Shown here: positions 11,481-22,760 of the stretch, in pieces
Position numbering within the stretch: position 1 is the stretch's first letter
How the letters are laid out: each line of letters begins with the position of its first letter
NCBI GenBank assembly: GCA_965644315.1
Contig: CBFFRQ010000061.1
Location: 62,001-126,000 of the forward strand
Reading direction: 5' to 3'
Origin: Caecitellus pseudoparvulus
Lineage: Eukaryota; Bigyra: Bicosoecida
DNA: 64,000 bases
The notes under the pieces: generated by a model
Told to the model about the DNA's origin: nothing
The model's input: only the letters and a program-made list of their open reading frames with translations
Databases searched by the model: none
Translations under genes and position numbers: made by a program

Positions 11481-14400
11481 CTATATCTGGGCATGAGGAC
11501 CTTTTCGTCGGATCCGAGGGCGTCGGGCGGCCTGGTGCGGAGTTGCAGGGTTCCCGGCAGACGGGGCTGGAGACGGTGTCGGAGCGGGCGTGGGCGCTTT
11601 CTCGCCCCTCGAGGCTTGAGAGACTGGCACACTTGGGGGGGAAGTTGGAGTACCAGACGAAGCAGCGGCTGGGGGGGCACGAGCTGGTGCATGGGAGTGT
11701 GGGTTGCGCCGCGTGCGGCGTGGGTGAGCGACACCTGACCCGACGGGGTTCACAGGGGCTGCTTTGGCCTCTTGGTCAATCACGCTCTGCCGACGCATGG
11801 CACTCTTGGTGCGGCGCAAGGTGTGGTCCAGCTTTTCCTCTTCGAAAAAGTCCTTGGTTCGGCTCGTGAACATCGCATTCAGCACGGCGACAGCAGTTGA
11901 GCCGATGCCGAGGATGATGATCGCAAAGCTCAGCTTCGTCATCGCGCTCTCGACGGCAGCCTTAAAGCCCTCCCGGGAAAGGCTCTGGTCAAACTGCCCA
12001 GCGATGTTTCCAAGCTCTTCATCTGAATACTGTGCAGTGCGAGGTGTGGGAGTTCAATTGTGTGCGTCGCGAGGTTGTGTTCAATCGGGTGCGCTCAAGC
12101 TTGCCACGTACCGAGTCAACACGCGCTTTGGCATCATCGATCGAAGTTAAGAGCAAGATTGCAGTCAAGAAGCATAGGATCGCGGACAAGGACGTTGTGG
12201 CCAAGTGGATGCGCAGCTTGCAAATGGACTTGGTGAACGCCGCGTTGAGTCCCAAAGCGCCGACGAGCACAAGCACAATGGCAACGGCGATCGCGAAGCC
12301 AAAGGCAGCTGCTGCAGCGCTGCCGCTCCCAAACTCAACCAAGAAGTAGATAGCGACACAGAACAGGACAGCTCCTGTGAAGACTGTGGCCCAATTTAGG
12401 ACCGTGAAAGCTGTGGCGAGAATGACATCCCCATGGATGATCTTGGCGGCCAACACCACGCCGGCCAGCAAGACCCCCATGATGAAGACACCAACGACGC
12501 CAACGATGTAGATTCGAGTCTGAACCTGCTCGGCAACGTCCTCTACAGCTTCAGCACGCAGATCGGGATTCACTTCAGTCTCCGCGCAAAAAGAGCGGTC
12601 GTAGTAAAAGTCGCACACACGGTCCCACTCCTTGTCCACGTACTCCTTTGTTGAAGTGTCAGACACGAAGACCTGCAGCGCCGCAAAGAGCACACCAAGA
12701 AGCGTGAAGAGTGTAATGAAGAAGTATGACAGGATGCTGCAAGACACGCCCTTTGCTGTGTCAGAAGATGAGTAGATGCCGATGCCTCCCAGCACAGCAA
12801 TGCACACGCCGAGGGCACACATGGGCACACCACTCGCAGCGGAGATGGCTGCTTGCGCCATGAGAAGGCCTGCAGCCACAAGAATCCCGATGCCAAGCAT
12901 GGCAATGAATGCGTTGAGTCGGGACAGGTGCTGCCCAAGCTCCGGATCAGGCGCCCAGACGGCTTTATCATCCAAAACCTCGCGCAGTGTCTTATCCTTC
13001 CTCTCGTTGTAGTCGTGGTCAAAGTGCATGACGCCACATTTTGCCTTGAAGAAGAACACCAGCGGCTCTCGGCAGGCTGGCACCGCGCACACGATCAGAC
13101 TCAACACCAACACGCCCGCCAGCGAAAACCACACGATGAACTCCATCAAGCGATCCGTCTCAGCATACTTGATGCCCGTCACCTCATTCTGACTGCAGAA
13201 CTCCTGCGCTGGTGGGCAATGCACTGCCCCTGTGAAACCCGCGATGTACAGCTTGCCGCCCCCAGCGGGGCACTTGTACCAGAATGTCTTGTCCTGTGTG
13301 ACGCCTCGGATGCCCACTTGGAGGTAGTCCTTGCGGTAGCAGTTGGAGCGGTAGCAGAGGCCGTACTGTGGGAAGCGGGGGTTGAGACCTTTCGTGATCT
13401 CGATGAGGGAGGAGCGGAAGCAGCGGCACTCTGGGCAGCGGTCTTGCCCCCCGAAAGCCTCAAACTCAGATTCATCGCCAAACAAGGCCGAGTCAATGGA
13501 AGCGCCTTCCTCTGACGAGCGGTTGCCAGCTGTCACTTGAGTGGAGATATCGGCACAGTTTGCATACGAAACTCGGACAGGTACATAATCAATGGAAGAG
13601 GAAATCCCACCCAGCCCCCCTGCAGTCAACTCTGCACTGAGCTCTGCGTTCGGAAATCTCGCAGAAGCATCCAAACTGGCCAACTTGCCCGAGCCTGGAC
13701 CAAAGTACTGGTACATGCTGGGCAGACCACACACACCACCCTGGCAGTTGTCGTTCGTGTCCGGCGGACACGTCGTCCGCCACGTGTCGAAGCTGCCACC
13801 TGACGTCACCGTCTGATCCCCACACGTGAAGTCCCGCACCTCTCGAATGCCCACAGACAGCATGCACACTGCTGATGCGCGGTAGTCCGGGCTGCACCCG
13901 TAGTCCTGGTGCTCTGTGCACACGTACCGCTCAGGCCAGTGCACGGGGCCCTTGTTCACGAAGTCACACCCCTCCCCGCGGCCCCACCGCAAGTACCCCA
14001 CACTCAGCGGCGGCGGCGGCTCGTACTCGCTGGCATCAGACGACACGAGGAAGTTGAAGATGTCCGTGTCGGCCTCCACCGCCGTCGGCTCCACGAGGCG
14101 CCCCGCCACGGTGTAGTTGGCAATGTACTGATTCGTGTCCTCCAGGAACGCCAGCGTCAGGTCAGACACGTACACCTCCCCTGCAAAGCTGCCATACGAC
14201 ATGAACTCGGGGCCCAACACTCGAGCCTCCCAATGCGCACCCCTGCCCAGGGGCACATCTTCCAGCGGCACACCCACGAGGGTGGGGCACCCAAACGCCT
14301 CTCGAGCATGAGCCAGCACACGTGGCGAGTGGATCTTCGTCACCAGCTTCGGGTAGTCTGTGGCGTCCTGCTCCTCCACAGTCGCGATGGTGCTCAAGTC

Positions 14401-15368
14401 GATGGGGGTGCCCGTGTCAGCGTCGATGAAGTGCGGGCCCAGCAGTACGGCGCCCAGGATGTGCGCCATCTCGTGGGCTGCCGTGTGCCGCTCACTGGCA
14501 ATGGCGTCGGGCTGCAGGGAGTTCTCCACGTCAAAGATGGCGGGGACCCAGTTGAAGAAGCCCACCGTGCAGCGGTAGTGCTGGTCGCGCTGCATGCACC
14601 CTGCGAAGCCAGCCACGGGGGAGTTGGGGGAAGGCCGCGCAATCATGATCACAACTAAGTCCACGTTGTCATGTGTCTGTTCAGAGCTCTCCAAATTAAA
14701 ACTCGTTGCAATGCCGTCGCTGATGGTGATGGGGTCCGCTGTGCGCTTGACAGTCAGCGCTGAGCCCCAGTACTCAGCCGCCCACTCCGTGCGCCGCTGC
14801 ATCACCGTGTACCGAGCCGACCCCGGCGCCACAACATCATCCGGCGTGCACGTGTACTCCTCGTAGTCACTCCCTGACGCTGGCGCCACGTCGATCATCT
14901 GCCCTGCCCGAGAGCATGACCGCGTGCGCAGTGAGCCCTTCTGCGAGTCGTACTCCACACCGCCGCCGTCCACCACCGTCCACAGCACCTGTGAGCGTGG
15001 GTGGCTGGCGTGAGCAGGCAGCGCCAGGCAGCGGCACATCCATGCCAGCGACACGGCCACACAGTTGCCATGGTGTGGGCTGCCCACGTGCCCTGTCTCA
15101 CCTTGATGCGGATGGGAGTGGTGTCGGTGGAGTTGCGCACGTTGACGAAGGTGCTCAAGGAGCGTCCGTGGGCGTGCTCTTCGTACTGCTGTGGGACAAC
15201 GTGGGCGTCTTGGGCCTCCATCCACCGCTGCAGCTGGGGGTCAGAGTGCCCGCACGCAGCATGTGAGCCATGCGATCGCATAAGAGGTGTATCAATGTTC
15301 GGCACGTGAGCTGCACAAACTGCTGCAAGGCCCATGGCGGCCACAAGGCCTAGCGTCGATTGTGGCAT
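11481..15368 (-). CDS. Leishmanolysin-like (M8) metalloprotease with nine-helix membrane region, copy B
   Basis: Paralogue of copy A. Proposed exons are 15368-15102, 14988-12112 and 12029-11481 (1,230 aa). The first intron (113 nt) matches that of copy A. The second (82 nt, GTACGT donor) lies in the membrane region and has no counterpart in copy A; splicing restores a loop (YSDEELGNIAGQF) similar to copy A's SDEEIAEVTGQF. The signal peptide starts at ATG 15368 and ends near CAAHV. The M8 core keeps HEMAHILGA, the HW signature and EFMSYG. The C-terminal membrane region has the same helix pattern as copy A but different sequence. The tail is Pro/Ala/Arg-rich. Predicted surface or secretory-pathway zinc endopeptidase; substrates unknown. 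Confidence 0.88.
13058..15263 (-). repeat. Inverted paralogous arm B (matches 7811-10020)
   Basis: Reverse-oriented counterpart of arm A. Its length (2,206 nt against 2,210) shows only small indels. It ends at both sides where protein similarity drops: the signal-peptide side near 15263, and just after the first C-terminal membrane helix near 13058. Confidence 0.9.
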
Positions 15369-16276
15369 GGTGGGGGGAAAACGCTTGCGAGGTGCTGGGT
15401 ATAGTGGCTCTGCTCCCAAGCTGTGTCGGGAGCCTTAGCCGGCAACTACTCCACAGCCTTGATGCTGCATGCTCAGGGCGTACCCTGCGGGAAGCTAGGC
15501 TTGAGGGGGAGCAGTAGTTTGGGGGAGGGGTCTGTGTGTTTCACCTTGGCGTGTTGGGGAGCTGGTTGGCTGGCGCTTGAACATGTCACTTCGAGTCTCA
15601 TCGTGCGCCCCTGGTCAATTCCTGCCCAAAAAGAGTGGTATTCTGCATAACAGGTATGCTACAGCCTTGAGTCTTGGTCGTCATGGCGACTGAAATCCCT
15701 CATTGACGATGCAATGCTTAGAAAGGGCGGCTCGGAAGGATCAAAAACCCATGAGGAACGTTGAATTTGCCTGCGCTGACATTCCTGTTTGTGAAAAGGG
15801 GTGCTTCAATGACATGTGATCTCGGGAGTATCTGCTCTCCTTCATGAGACATCGCACCCCTCTGTTGTGGTCGCCCTTCAGGGGGCCGCCACGTCCACAC
15901 CCCCAGCCGCAGAGCGTCGTTCAAGTGTGCACGTTTCAGCCCCCACGTCATTCAGTTACTGCAGCCTACCTAAAGACATGCAAATGGGAGGTAGGCTTGG
16001 TTCTGCTGTGGCTGTGTGCCGGGGACACTGCCTCGATTCCCCTCGACAGACCCACTTGACAAAACCGATGAACCCCGCCTACTGCATCGTTCTGACGCCG
16101 AGGCGGATGAGCAAGCCAAAACTCCCCCCAGGGACTATAAGGCTCATTGAGTTGATTGCAGTTCATCTAGGTTCGTGCCCTGAAGCGCCGTGTACTTCCG
16201 CAAACCCCTGTGTGTGTTGTCCGGTCTGTAGCCATTCCGTGTGTCATCCACTTCCTGCGCGCTCGGCAGGCAGACC
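15369..16276. other. Divergent intergenic region, no gene seen
   Basis: About 0.9 kb lies between protease copy B (-) and polycystin (+). Small ORFs exist on both strands, but none has a recognisable domain or splice-supported extension. It presumably contains both promoters. Confidence 0.5.
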
Positions 16277-19200
16277 ATGGAGGAAGAGAGTAAACACGGT
16301 GCACTGGAGCTTGTTGAGCCACCCCCTGTTCCTGGCGGTGCTGCTGCTGAGAAGGAGGAGCAGGCCAGTGGCAGTGACTCGAGCTCAGACGCTGCAGAGG
16401 GGCTTGTTGCAGCGGAAAGTGCTGTCGGCTCGGCAACGTCAAGCTCCTCAAGTGGGAAGAAAGGCAGAAGTTCCTCTGAGTCCCTGGCAAAAATCGACGC
16501 GGGAGCGCCCATCGTTGTGCCAGGCATTGGCGGAGGTGCGGAATCTGCATCGCATGCGTGTCTGGCCCAGAGCGAACGCCAGCATTCTTTCCATGCACAG
16601 GAAGCCTGGAGATCGGCCCAGAAGACCAGGCACGCGTGATGCTCTTTCAACGTCGCATGCGGTTCTTCGTCATGCAGCGTGCGCGCCATCGGTTCTACTT
16701 CGCCCGCCACATGGACAGGTGCGTGCTGCTGCTGTACCAGCCCTTCCCTGCGCGTACTTTGGGTCGGCACCATTCAAATTCTCCCTCGATGACCTGCACA
16801 GGACTCTCGTCTACTGCTTGTTCTTGTTCCTCTATTGCTACTCTCAGGTCGTGACATACCAAAACCGGTAAGTGTGAGGCGGGAGCATGGTGTTTCGGCC
16901 ACTCTCCAACCCTCTCCACCCATGCGCTGTGCAGGCTCTTGTTCTGGTTATCGTACGGGACAATCGACGCAATTTTGGGTGAGGAAATGCCCGACACGGA
17001 GACGCACATCCAGAAGAGCTTTGAAGACATCGGGACGCCCGAGGAGTTCTATCAATGGACCAGCAGCGTGCTCGTTGGGCAACTGTACACGTCTGCGACT
17101 GGATTCTCAGACGCTGATGTTGGGTCAATTTACGGTGTGAATAACATCGTCGGTGCAGTGCGCATCGGGCAAGTGCGGGCGAAGCCACACCCCTGCCGAG
17201 GCCAGACAGCAACCATCAAGTTTGCGCCCAACTCAACGGCTTCCCCCACATGCTACCCTGTGTCCCGAGAGGACTTTGAGCAAAAGGATGAAGATAAAAG
17301 TGACTTTGGTGCCAATGGGGTCACGTGGTCCTGGGCAGGGAACTTTTCTGCAGGCAGTCCAGGAAGACTTCACTGGAGCATTCAGGAGGAGCGGGATCTG
17401 GGCATGCTCGGGCGGTCTGGTGCAAGCGGATTCACGACGTTTGAGGAGGTGTGGTTCCCCTCGCCCGCCTTTCCCGTGATCTTGCCGAACCCCGCTTCGC
17501 CCAATGCGGAAGCCATCGCTACCCGGCGGATCGCTGAGCTGCAACAAGGCGGGTACATCACAGCCGCCACGAGGCTAATCGCAGTGCAGCTCACGCTGGC
17601 CAACCCAGACCTGGACGTGATCATGCCCTTTGTCATGTACATTGAGCTGCCTGGAAGTGGCGGCCTGAACACCGGCTTTAAGTACAATGTGGTGCGACTG
17701 TACAGCATCACATCAAGCACGTCAGACTCAAACGCCGTGATTGAAATGCTCGTCCTGGTGTTCTACTTGTACTTCTTCTTCAAAATCTGCACAGGCATTG
17801 CCCGCAAGGGCCTGGGTTCCTTGCTCAAGGCCAGGAACCTTATCAACGCAGTGTCCATCCTCTTCTACGCTGGTATGTGGTGGGCCCGGTACTCTGCCGA
17901 AGTCACCAGCCCTGCCAAGGACGAGGTGTTCCTGCACACGGATACCTTCTATGCTTTTGAGGCCGCTGCCTCGTACCGCTCGCTCAGCGTCCTCCTGTCT
18001 GCCATCAACTCGTTCCTCGTCGTGTTCACGCTGGCAGACTATCTGTCCGGCTTCGGGGGCCTGCAGCTTGTGACTGGCTCACTGTACAAGTCCCTCCTCC
18101 CATCCGTGTCCTTCTTTGTCGTCTTCATCGTTGTCTTTGTCGGCTTTGCCATCGCCCACATGATGATTTGGGGGCAAGAAATGGAGCAGTTCCGGAATCT
18201 GTCGCAGACTTCGTACACGTTGATGATGTCGTTGCTTGGGGACGTGCCCGTCGAGGAGATGCGCCGCGTGAACCCTAGCATGACGCCTATTCTCGTCATT
18301 GGCTACATTTGCACGCTCACCTTTATTGTTCTCAACATCTTCATCGCCATTGTCACGGAAGCTTACGAGCGTCAGAAGACAGAGATGGAGGAGGGCATCC
18401 AGGCAAACCTCCTGGCTGACTTGTCCGCGTACTTGGTAGGCAAGTGCCGTGCCCTTCTTGGGGAAAGCGCAGAGGCCACACTGCGGTGGCTTTTGTCTGG
18501 GTGCACCGGCGTGGGGCGGTCCCTCACCTCTGGAAACCCGCAATCGCTGAAGCGGAGGATGGCCGCAGTGGGCATCGAGATTTCGGATCGGGCTGCAGAT
18601 CGCGCCTTCTTCACGGTGGAGGGCAGCGAGTACGCCGAGACCAAGGCGTTCACATCCATGGGTTTGTGTGCAGGCCAAGTCGGACAGCTGCAGAAGGCAA
18701 CAGCGGCCATCAAGGCACCCTTCGAAGCCATGCGACAGGAGGCTCGCCGGCGGGCTGCTTCCTTTGCCCGTGGTAATCCGATGGTGATGGCGAAGGCGGG
18801 ATCCCCACCGGCAGCGACCACTTCCACAGAAAGCCCCCCTCCAGCACCTTCCAATTGCTCGTCGGCCATGCGCACACTGAGCGCGTCTGAGCAGCCGTTG
18901 CAAACTTGCTGTTCCGCACGCCGAACCTGCTGCCAGCAGTTCTGCGATAACCCTACTGGCAGTTCGTGGGCCTGCCTGAAGTTGGTCATGGTGCGCCTAA
19001 CGTTGGTTCTCACAAACAGCTTGTACATTCACGTGTACAAGGTTTCCGCCGACAACCTGCGCAAATACGCACAGGACAGCCCGGACGGCAACCGCTTGAA
19101 GGAGGCGTTGTTCAAGTGCCTGCGGCAAGAGCGGGATGCATCCAAGGCCATGGCCCGCATCCTTCAGGCACGCGCAGAGCAAGTTTTGAGCGGAAGCGGG

Positions 19201-19425
19201 CCTCGTGCCCAGCAAGAACAAGCGAAGCTTGCTGCTGCATTGACCGCGCTGGGCGAGCAAACGCCACAATCCCATCGCCTGGCCGCCGCGTTGCAAGGTG
19301 CAGCAGAAGGCGCTGCGACACTCCTTGCCGAGAGATCGACCGAAGACATTCAAAAGGCGCTCAGCCTCTTGAAGCTGGGCGGCACCTTCTCGTTGGATTC
19401 CTCACAAGGGCCGCTTCCCGAGTGA
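16277..19425 (+). CDS. PKD2: Polycystin-2-like (PKD2/TRPP) cation channel
   Basis: Four exons are proposed: 16277-16535, 16601-16718, 16802-16867 and 16935-19425 (977 aa). Introns are 65, 83 and 67 nt with GTGCGG/GTGCGT/GTAAGT donors, and all phases match. After an acidic Ser-rich N-terminus comes the first helix (TLVYCLFLFLYCYSQVV). A large extracellular polycystin (TOP) domain follows, ending in the family-like LPGSGGLNTGFKYNVVRLY. Five more helices follow, with a pore region SLLGDVPVEEM between S5 and S6, where family members have an LLGD filter. S6 ends NIFIAIVTEAYERQK. The cytoplasmic C-terminus is long; a hydrophobic stretch near 18975-19035 is probably not a real helix. In known systems polycystin-2 is a ciliary or flagellar cation channel. 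The coding 3' end overlaps the opposing methyltransferase by 24 nt. Confidence 0.92.
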
Positions 19426-20746
19426 TAGCAACACTGGCCACGCGACCAGGACGGAGTCGGAGCTGACGCCGGGCTGCTTCACGCTGCTTGCCAAGGCAGC
19501 CTTCACGACGCCCAGTTTTTCCAATGCAGTGGCTTCCCCGTGCTTTCGGATCAGGCTTTGGTAGCCAGACCAAGTGCCCAGGTAGCCGATGGCCTCGTCC
19601 ACTGTCAGCCTCGCTTCCAAGACGAGAGTCGCCCGAGCAACGCCTTGGAAGCAAGGCATACCTGAAAAGCTGTATCGCCGAGGCCGCACTCTACAAGCGT
19701 CTTTCAGCTGCTCTGGATCGCAAGAAGCGCTGTCGGGGTGGGTCACTGCGCTGTGCACGCCAGTGTCGGCGGCGCTGTCAGCTTCAGGTGGATCCAGCCC
19801 ACGGTACAAGTCGATCACCAGGCTGCGCTTGGCCACGTTCCAGTGCTCCGCCAGCTCAGAGTCAAACCCACGCAGAGCCGCGTCAGCCTCTTTGAGCTCA
19901 GGGAAGCTTGGGAACCCTGTGAAAGGTGAAGGGTGCTGGTGTCAGGCTTGGTCCCTTGTCGCCAAGTTGGTGGCGAGCCTCACCGTATCCCACAACTGCC
20001 ACAGTTCCCCCAGGTTTCAACACTCGGTGGGCTTCAGCGTAGAATGCTGGGACATCGAACCAGTGCAGGGCCTGTGCAGCTCTGGGTTTTCAAGCAGGGC
20101 AGGGGTCGGTTCATGCAATTTGTGGTCTCGCGAAATCGCACCGAGTCGTCCGAGGCAGGCAGACTCACAGGACCATATCCGCCGACGCATCAGGCAGGCC
20201 CGTAGCCTCGCTTGTGCCCTGGGAAAACGACACACGCCCACTCTGCTGCTTCAAGGCACTGTCTACCTCAGGGTCAGCAAGGGTCGAGTCAGGAATTGGC
20301 TCGGCAGCAGGTGACATGAACGCAAGGCGGGCAGAGTGCGGGGAAGGAGCAGCGTCACCGCCGCTTGAGTCGCCGGCCTCCAAACGAGCCTGCCCTGCTG
20401 CCACTTGCTCCGCGCTGGCATCCAGGGCGGCGACTTCGTCGAACCAGCGAGCCAAGGGGAAGCTTGCTTGGCCGCTGCCAGCCGCAATATCCGCAGCCAA
20501 GCCGAAGCCAGCTTCCGTTGCGGGGGGACCGCTGCTAGGCTGGGCCGTACCAGACGCCAAGCATCCGTGGACATGATAGTGCATGAGGACGTTGAATATT
20601 TCGTCTGCGTAGTTGGGCCTGAACGTCGCGTACGCGCTGGCTTGAGCGTCAAATAGTTTGGCGTGTTGGCCAAAGGAGCCAGTGCAGAGTGGCCGCACGC
20701 TGTTGCGGCCAGCCTGCGCCAGGCCTGAGGTACCCCGGGCTGCCAT
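19402..20746 (-). CDS. SAM-dependent methyltransferase (Crg1/TMT1-like, class I)
   Basis: Exons are proposed at 20746-20169, 20081-19984 and 19916-19402 (396 aa), with introns of 87 and 67 nt (GTGAGT, GTGAGG donors). The N-terminus has FDAQASAYATFRPNY, typical of small-molecule class I methyltransferases. A SAM motif (AADIAAGSGQASF) follows, and the splice to exon 2 gives AAQALHWFDVPAFYAEAHRV then LKPGG, a strong family signature. A Gly/Ser/Ala-rich insertion lies before exon 2. The first ~25 residues are Arg/Ser-rich and could be a mitochondrial presequence (inference). Substrate unknown; yeast relatives methylate carboxylates such as trans-aconitate. Its last codons overlap the polycystin gene on the opposite strand. 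Confidence 0.88.
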
Positions 20747-21046
20747 GTTCCACTCAGTGGTACACGTGTAAAACGGTACTTATGGATGTGATGCTTGCTG
20801 TGCGGGTGAAGTTGATTGTGGCACCCTGCATAAAGTGAAGCGTATCACGTTGCCTTGGTTGGCGTGAAGCAGCCCGCAGGCCCGTGCAATGCGCCGGACA
20901 AAAAAGAGCCGCACAACTGGACTTACCGCAGTAGCTTCGTGCCTGAGTCCCGCCACGCTGTGTGCTGCTGACGCCCCATGCTTCCCTTACGCGGCAACTC
21001 TTGAATTGTGTGGGGGGCGATTTCCGCACTCAGTTTGCTGATCACA
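20747..21046. other. Divergent promoter region, about 300 nt
   Basis: Intergenic stretch between the methyltransferase (-) and the ankyrin gene (+). It is short and less GC-rich near the methyltransferase start. No conserved element was recognised; it presumably drives both genes. Confidence 0.45.
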
Positions 21047-22276
21047 ATGGCCACACCACTGAACGAGCTCCTGCTGGATGCTGCCTCGAAGGGGGACTTG
21101 GATGAAGTCAATGCGTTGCTTGCTGCTGGGGCGAGCCCGATGAGTCGGGTGAATACACTCAGGCAACAGCGAACTGCACTTGGCGTGGCGTGTCTGGGCG
21201 GGTTCACAGACATCGTGGCGACCCTCCTGGAAGCAGGCGCTTTTGCCAGTCAGTTTGCAGGGCAAGCCGAAGTAGGGTTCTCTGACACATTCACATTGTG
21301 GAACGGTCTGGCCGCTGCCGCCAAGGGGCGTGCGCCGCTGCCCCTCGTGGAGTTGCTGGTGCAAGCTGGAGCTCGCGCACACCCACCCGCCGGCTCGGAC
21401 CAGCACCCGCTCAGTATTCTCACAGCAGCCATCCATGGGCCCCACAGCACGTCATGGACTCTAGAACAAGGTGGGAGGCATCTGGAGGCCACTGAGTGGC
21501 TTCAACTCGCCAAGCCTGCTCTAGTGAAGGCTGGGCTGTCATTCACGTCTCCTGGGAGCAAGTTTCAGGGACATGGTGACGAACCAGTGGCACTGCTGAT
21601 CAGGCAGGGTCACAGTGGGATGCCTGTCCTGCGGATGCTGGTGGAGTGGGGAATGCCCCTGCCTGAGCAGCCTAGCGCCGTACTGAGCACTGCAGCTATG
21701 CACGGCAACAGAACGGCATTGCTGTTCCTGCTGCAGCACGTGACCCAGACTGCACTTGATAACGCGTGTGTGTTAGGTGCTTGGGATGCGTGCAAGAAGT
21801 ATGTACGCGCACGGCCCGGCCTCCTTCCCCGCGTCGGCGGCCTGGCGCAACCCCTCCTGCTGCTCGCGTGCCACCTAGACCCCCGCCTGCACCACCTGGC
21901 AACGCGTATGACGCCAAGGGGTGCAGCGCCCCCTCGTCTGGGTTATACATTGAACCTGTGTGCGAGGAATGGTCTGCACCCGGCGTCTGACGGCGCCCCC
22001 CCTCTCCCTGAAGCCGAGGCGCGACGACTGAAATTCGACTCGTCGCTGTGTGTGGCGGTATGCCAAGAAATGGCGTCGCAGCAGGCATACTCCAGCCCTG
22101 ATGCCGTGCCGCCCGAAGTGCAGGCGGGTGCTTTGGCTCTCTCTGTCTTCCTCCAACGAGCCGGCGAGCTGAACCTGGGCTTGCTGGCAGAACCTGGACT
22201 GCAAGAGCTGACCAAGGCGGGCCTGTGGGCGCTGCGGAGGGATGTGGTGCTGCTGCGGGCTGCTCGCAAGGTGTGA
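21047..22276 (+). CDS. Ankyrin-repeat protein
   Basis: Single open frame of 409 aa from ATG 21047. The N-terminus fits ankyrin repeats: ELLLDAASKGDLDEVNALLAAGASP, then TALGVACLGGFTDIVATLLEAGA. More degenerate repeats follow (LVELLVQAGA, PVLRMLVEWGMPLP, AAMHGNRTALLFLLQH). The C-terminal third is helical and Leu/Ala-rich without a recognised domain. Ankyrin repeats bind proteins; no partner or enzyme activity can be read from the sequence. It precedes a larger ankyrin-containing gene on the same strand, but the two are not obviously duplicates. Confidence 0.8.
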   Translation: MATPLNELLLDAASKGDLDEVNALLAAGASPMSRVNTLRQQRTALGVACLGGFTDIVATLLEAGAFASQFAGQAEVGFSDTFTLWNGLAAAAKGRAPLPLVELLVQAGARAHPPAGSDQHPLSILTAAIHGPHSTSWTLEQGGRHLEATEWLQLAKPALVKAGLSFTSPGSKFQGHGDEPVALLIRQGHSGMPVLRMLVEWGMPLPEQPSAVLSTAAMHGNRTALLFLLQHVTQTALDNACVLGAWDACKKYVRARPGLLPRVGGLAQPLLLLACHLDPRLHHLATRMTPRGAAPPRLGYTLNLCARNGLHPASDGAPPLPEAEARRLKFDSSLCVAVCQEMASQQAYSSPDAVPPEVQAGALALSVFLQRAGELNLGLLAEPGLQELTKAGLWALRRDVVLLRAARKV

Positions 22277-22760
22277 GCGTGCGCCGGCGCTTGGAGCGCC
22301 CGCTGCACTCGCGGTGTGGTGCGAATCCACTGCACCACACACTGCGCTGCATCAGCTGTCGGCGCCGCATGGCCACCTCACCCCCCCCACCAACTCCGGC
22401 ACACAGCCACACGGCAGGCGCAGAGGCTGGCATGGGCTCGACAAAATATGCCAAACGCACCGAATGTAGCGAGAATAGGCTCAGCATCACTGTGTGCCTG
22501 CGACAGCCGCGTGAGCCTTGCATGGTTGGGGTGTGTGCGCTGCCACTTACAGGCACCGTGCCGGCCCAGCCAGTCGCCCACCCGCGCCGTGAATGCACTG
22601 GGTTGGGGACCGCAGGGACTTGTTTGTGCAATCTACATCTTCGTGAAGCCTTCTTGCTGCCTCAGAGACGCAGCGGCAGGGCAGTGGCGAGCGTCGTTAC
22701 GTCGCGTGCGGCACGTCGAGCATCTCCTCCCTTGGAGCATCTGAGGTATAGACGAGGGCG
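22277..22760. other. Intergenic region between two ankyrin genes
   Basis: 484 nt between same-strand genes. Overlapping small ORFs are present in all frames, as expected at this GC content. I see no domain and no splice-supported exon. It likely holds the 3' UTR of the first gene and the promoter of the second. Confidence 0.4.

Noticed and set aside
13909-14658. 249-codon ORF opposite protease copy B (and its mirror at 8416-9165 in copy A)
   Set aside because: Present in both copies only because the protease coding DNA is nearly identical; it is a shadow of the M8 frame.
7811-15263. Transposon or terminal inverted repeat element
   Set aside because: The inverted arms are coding exons of two paralogous proteases plus an intron; no transposase or target-site duplication seen.
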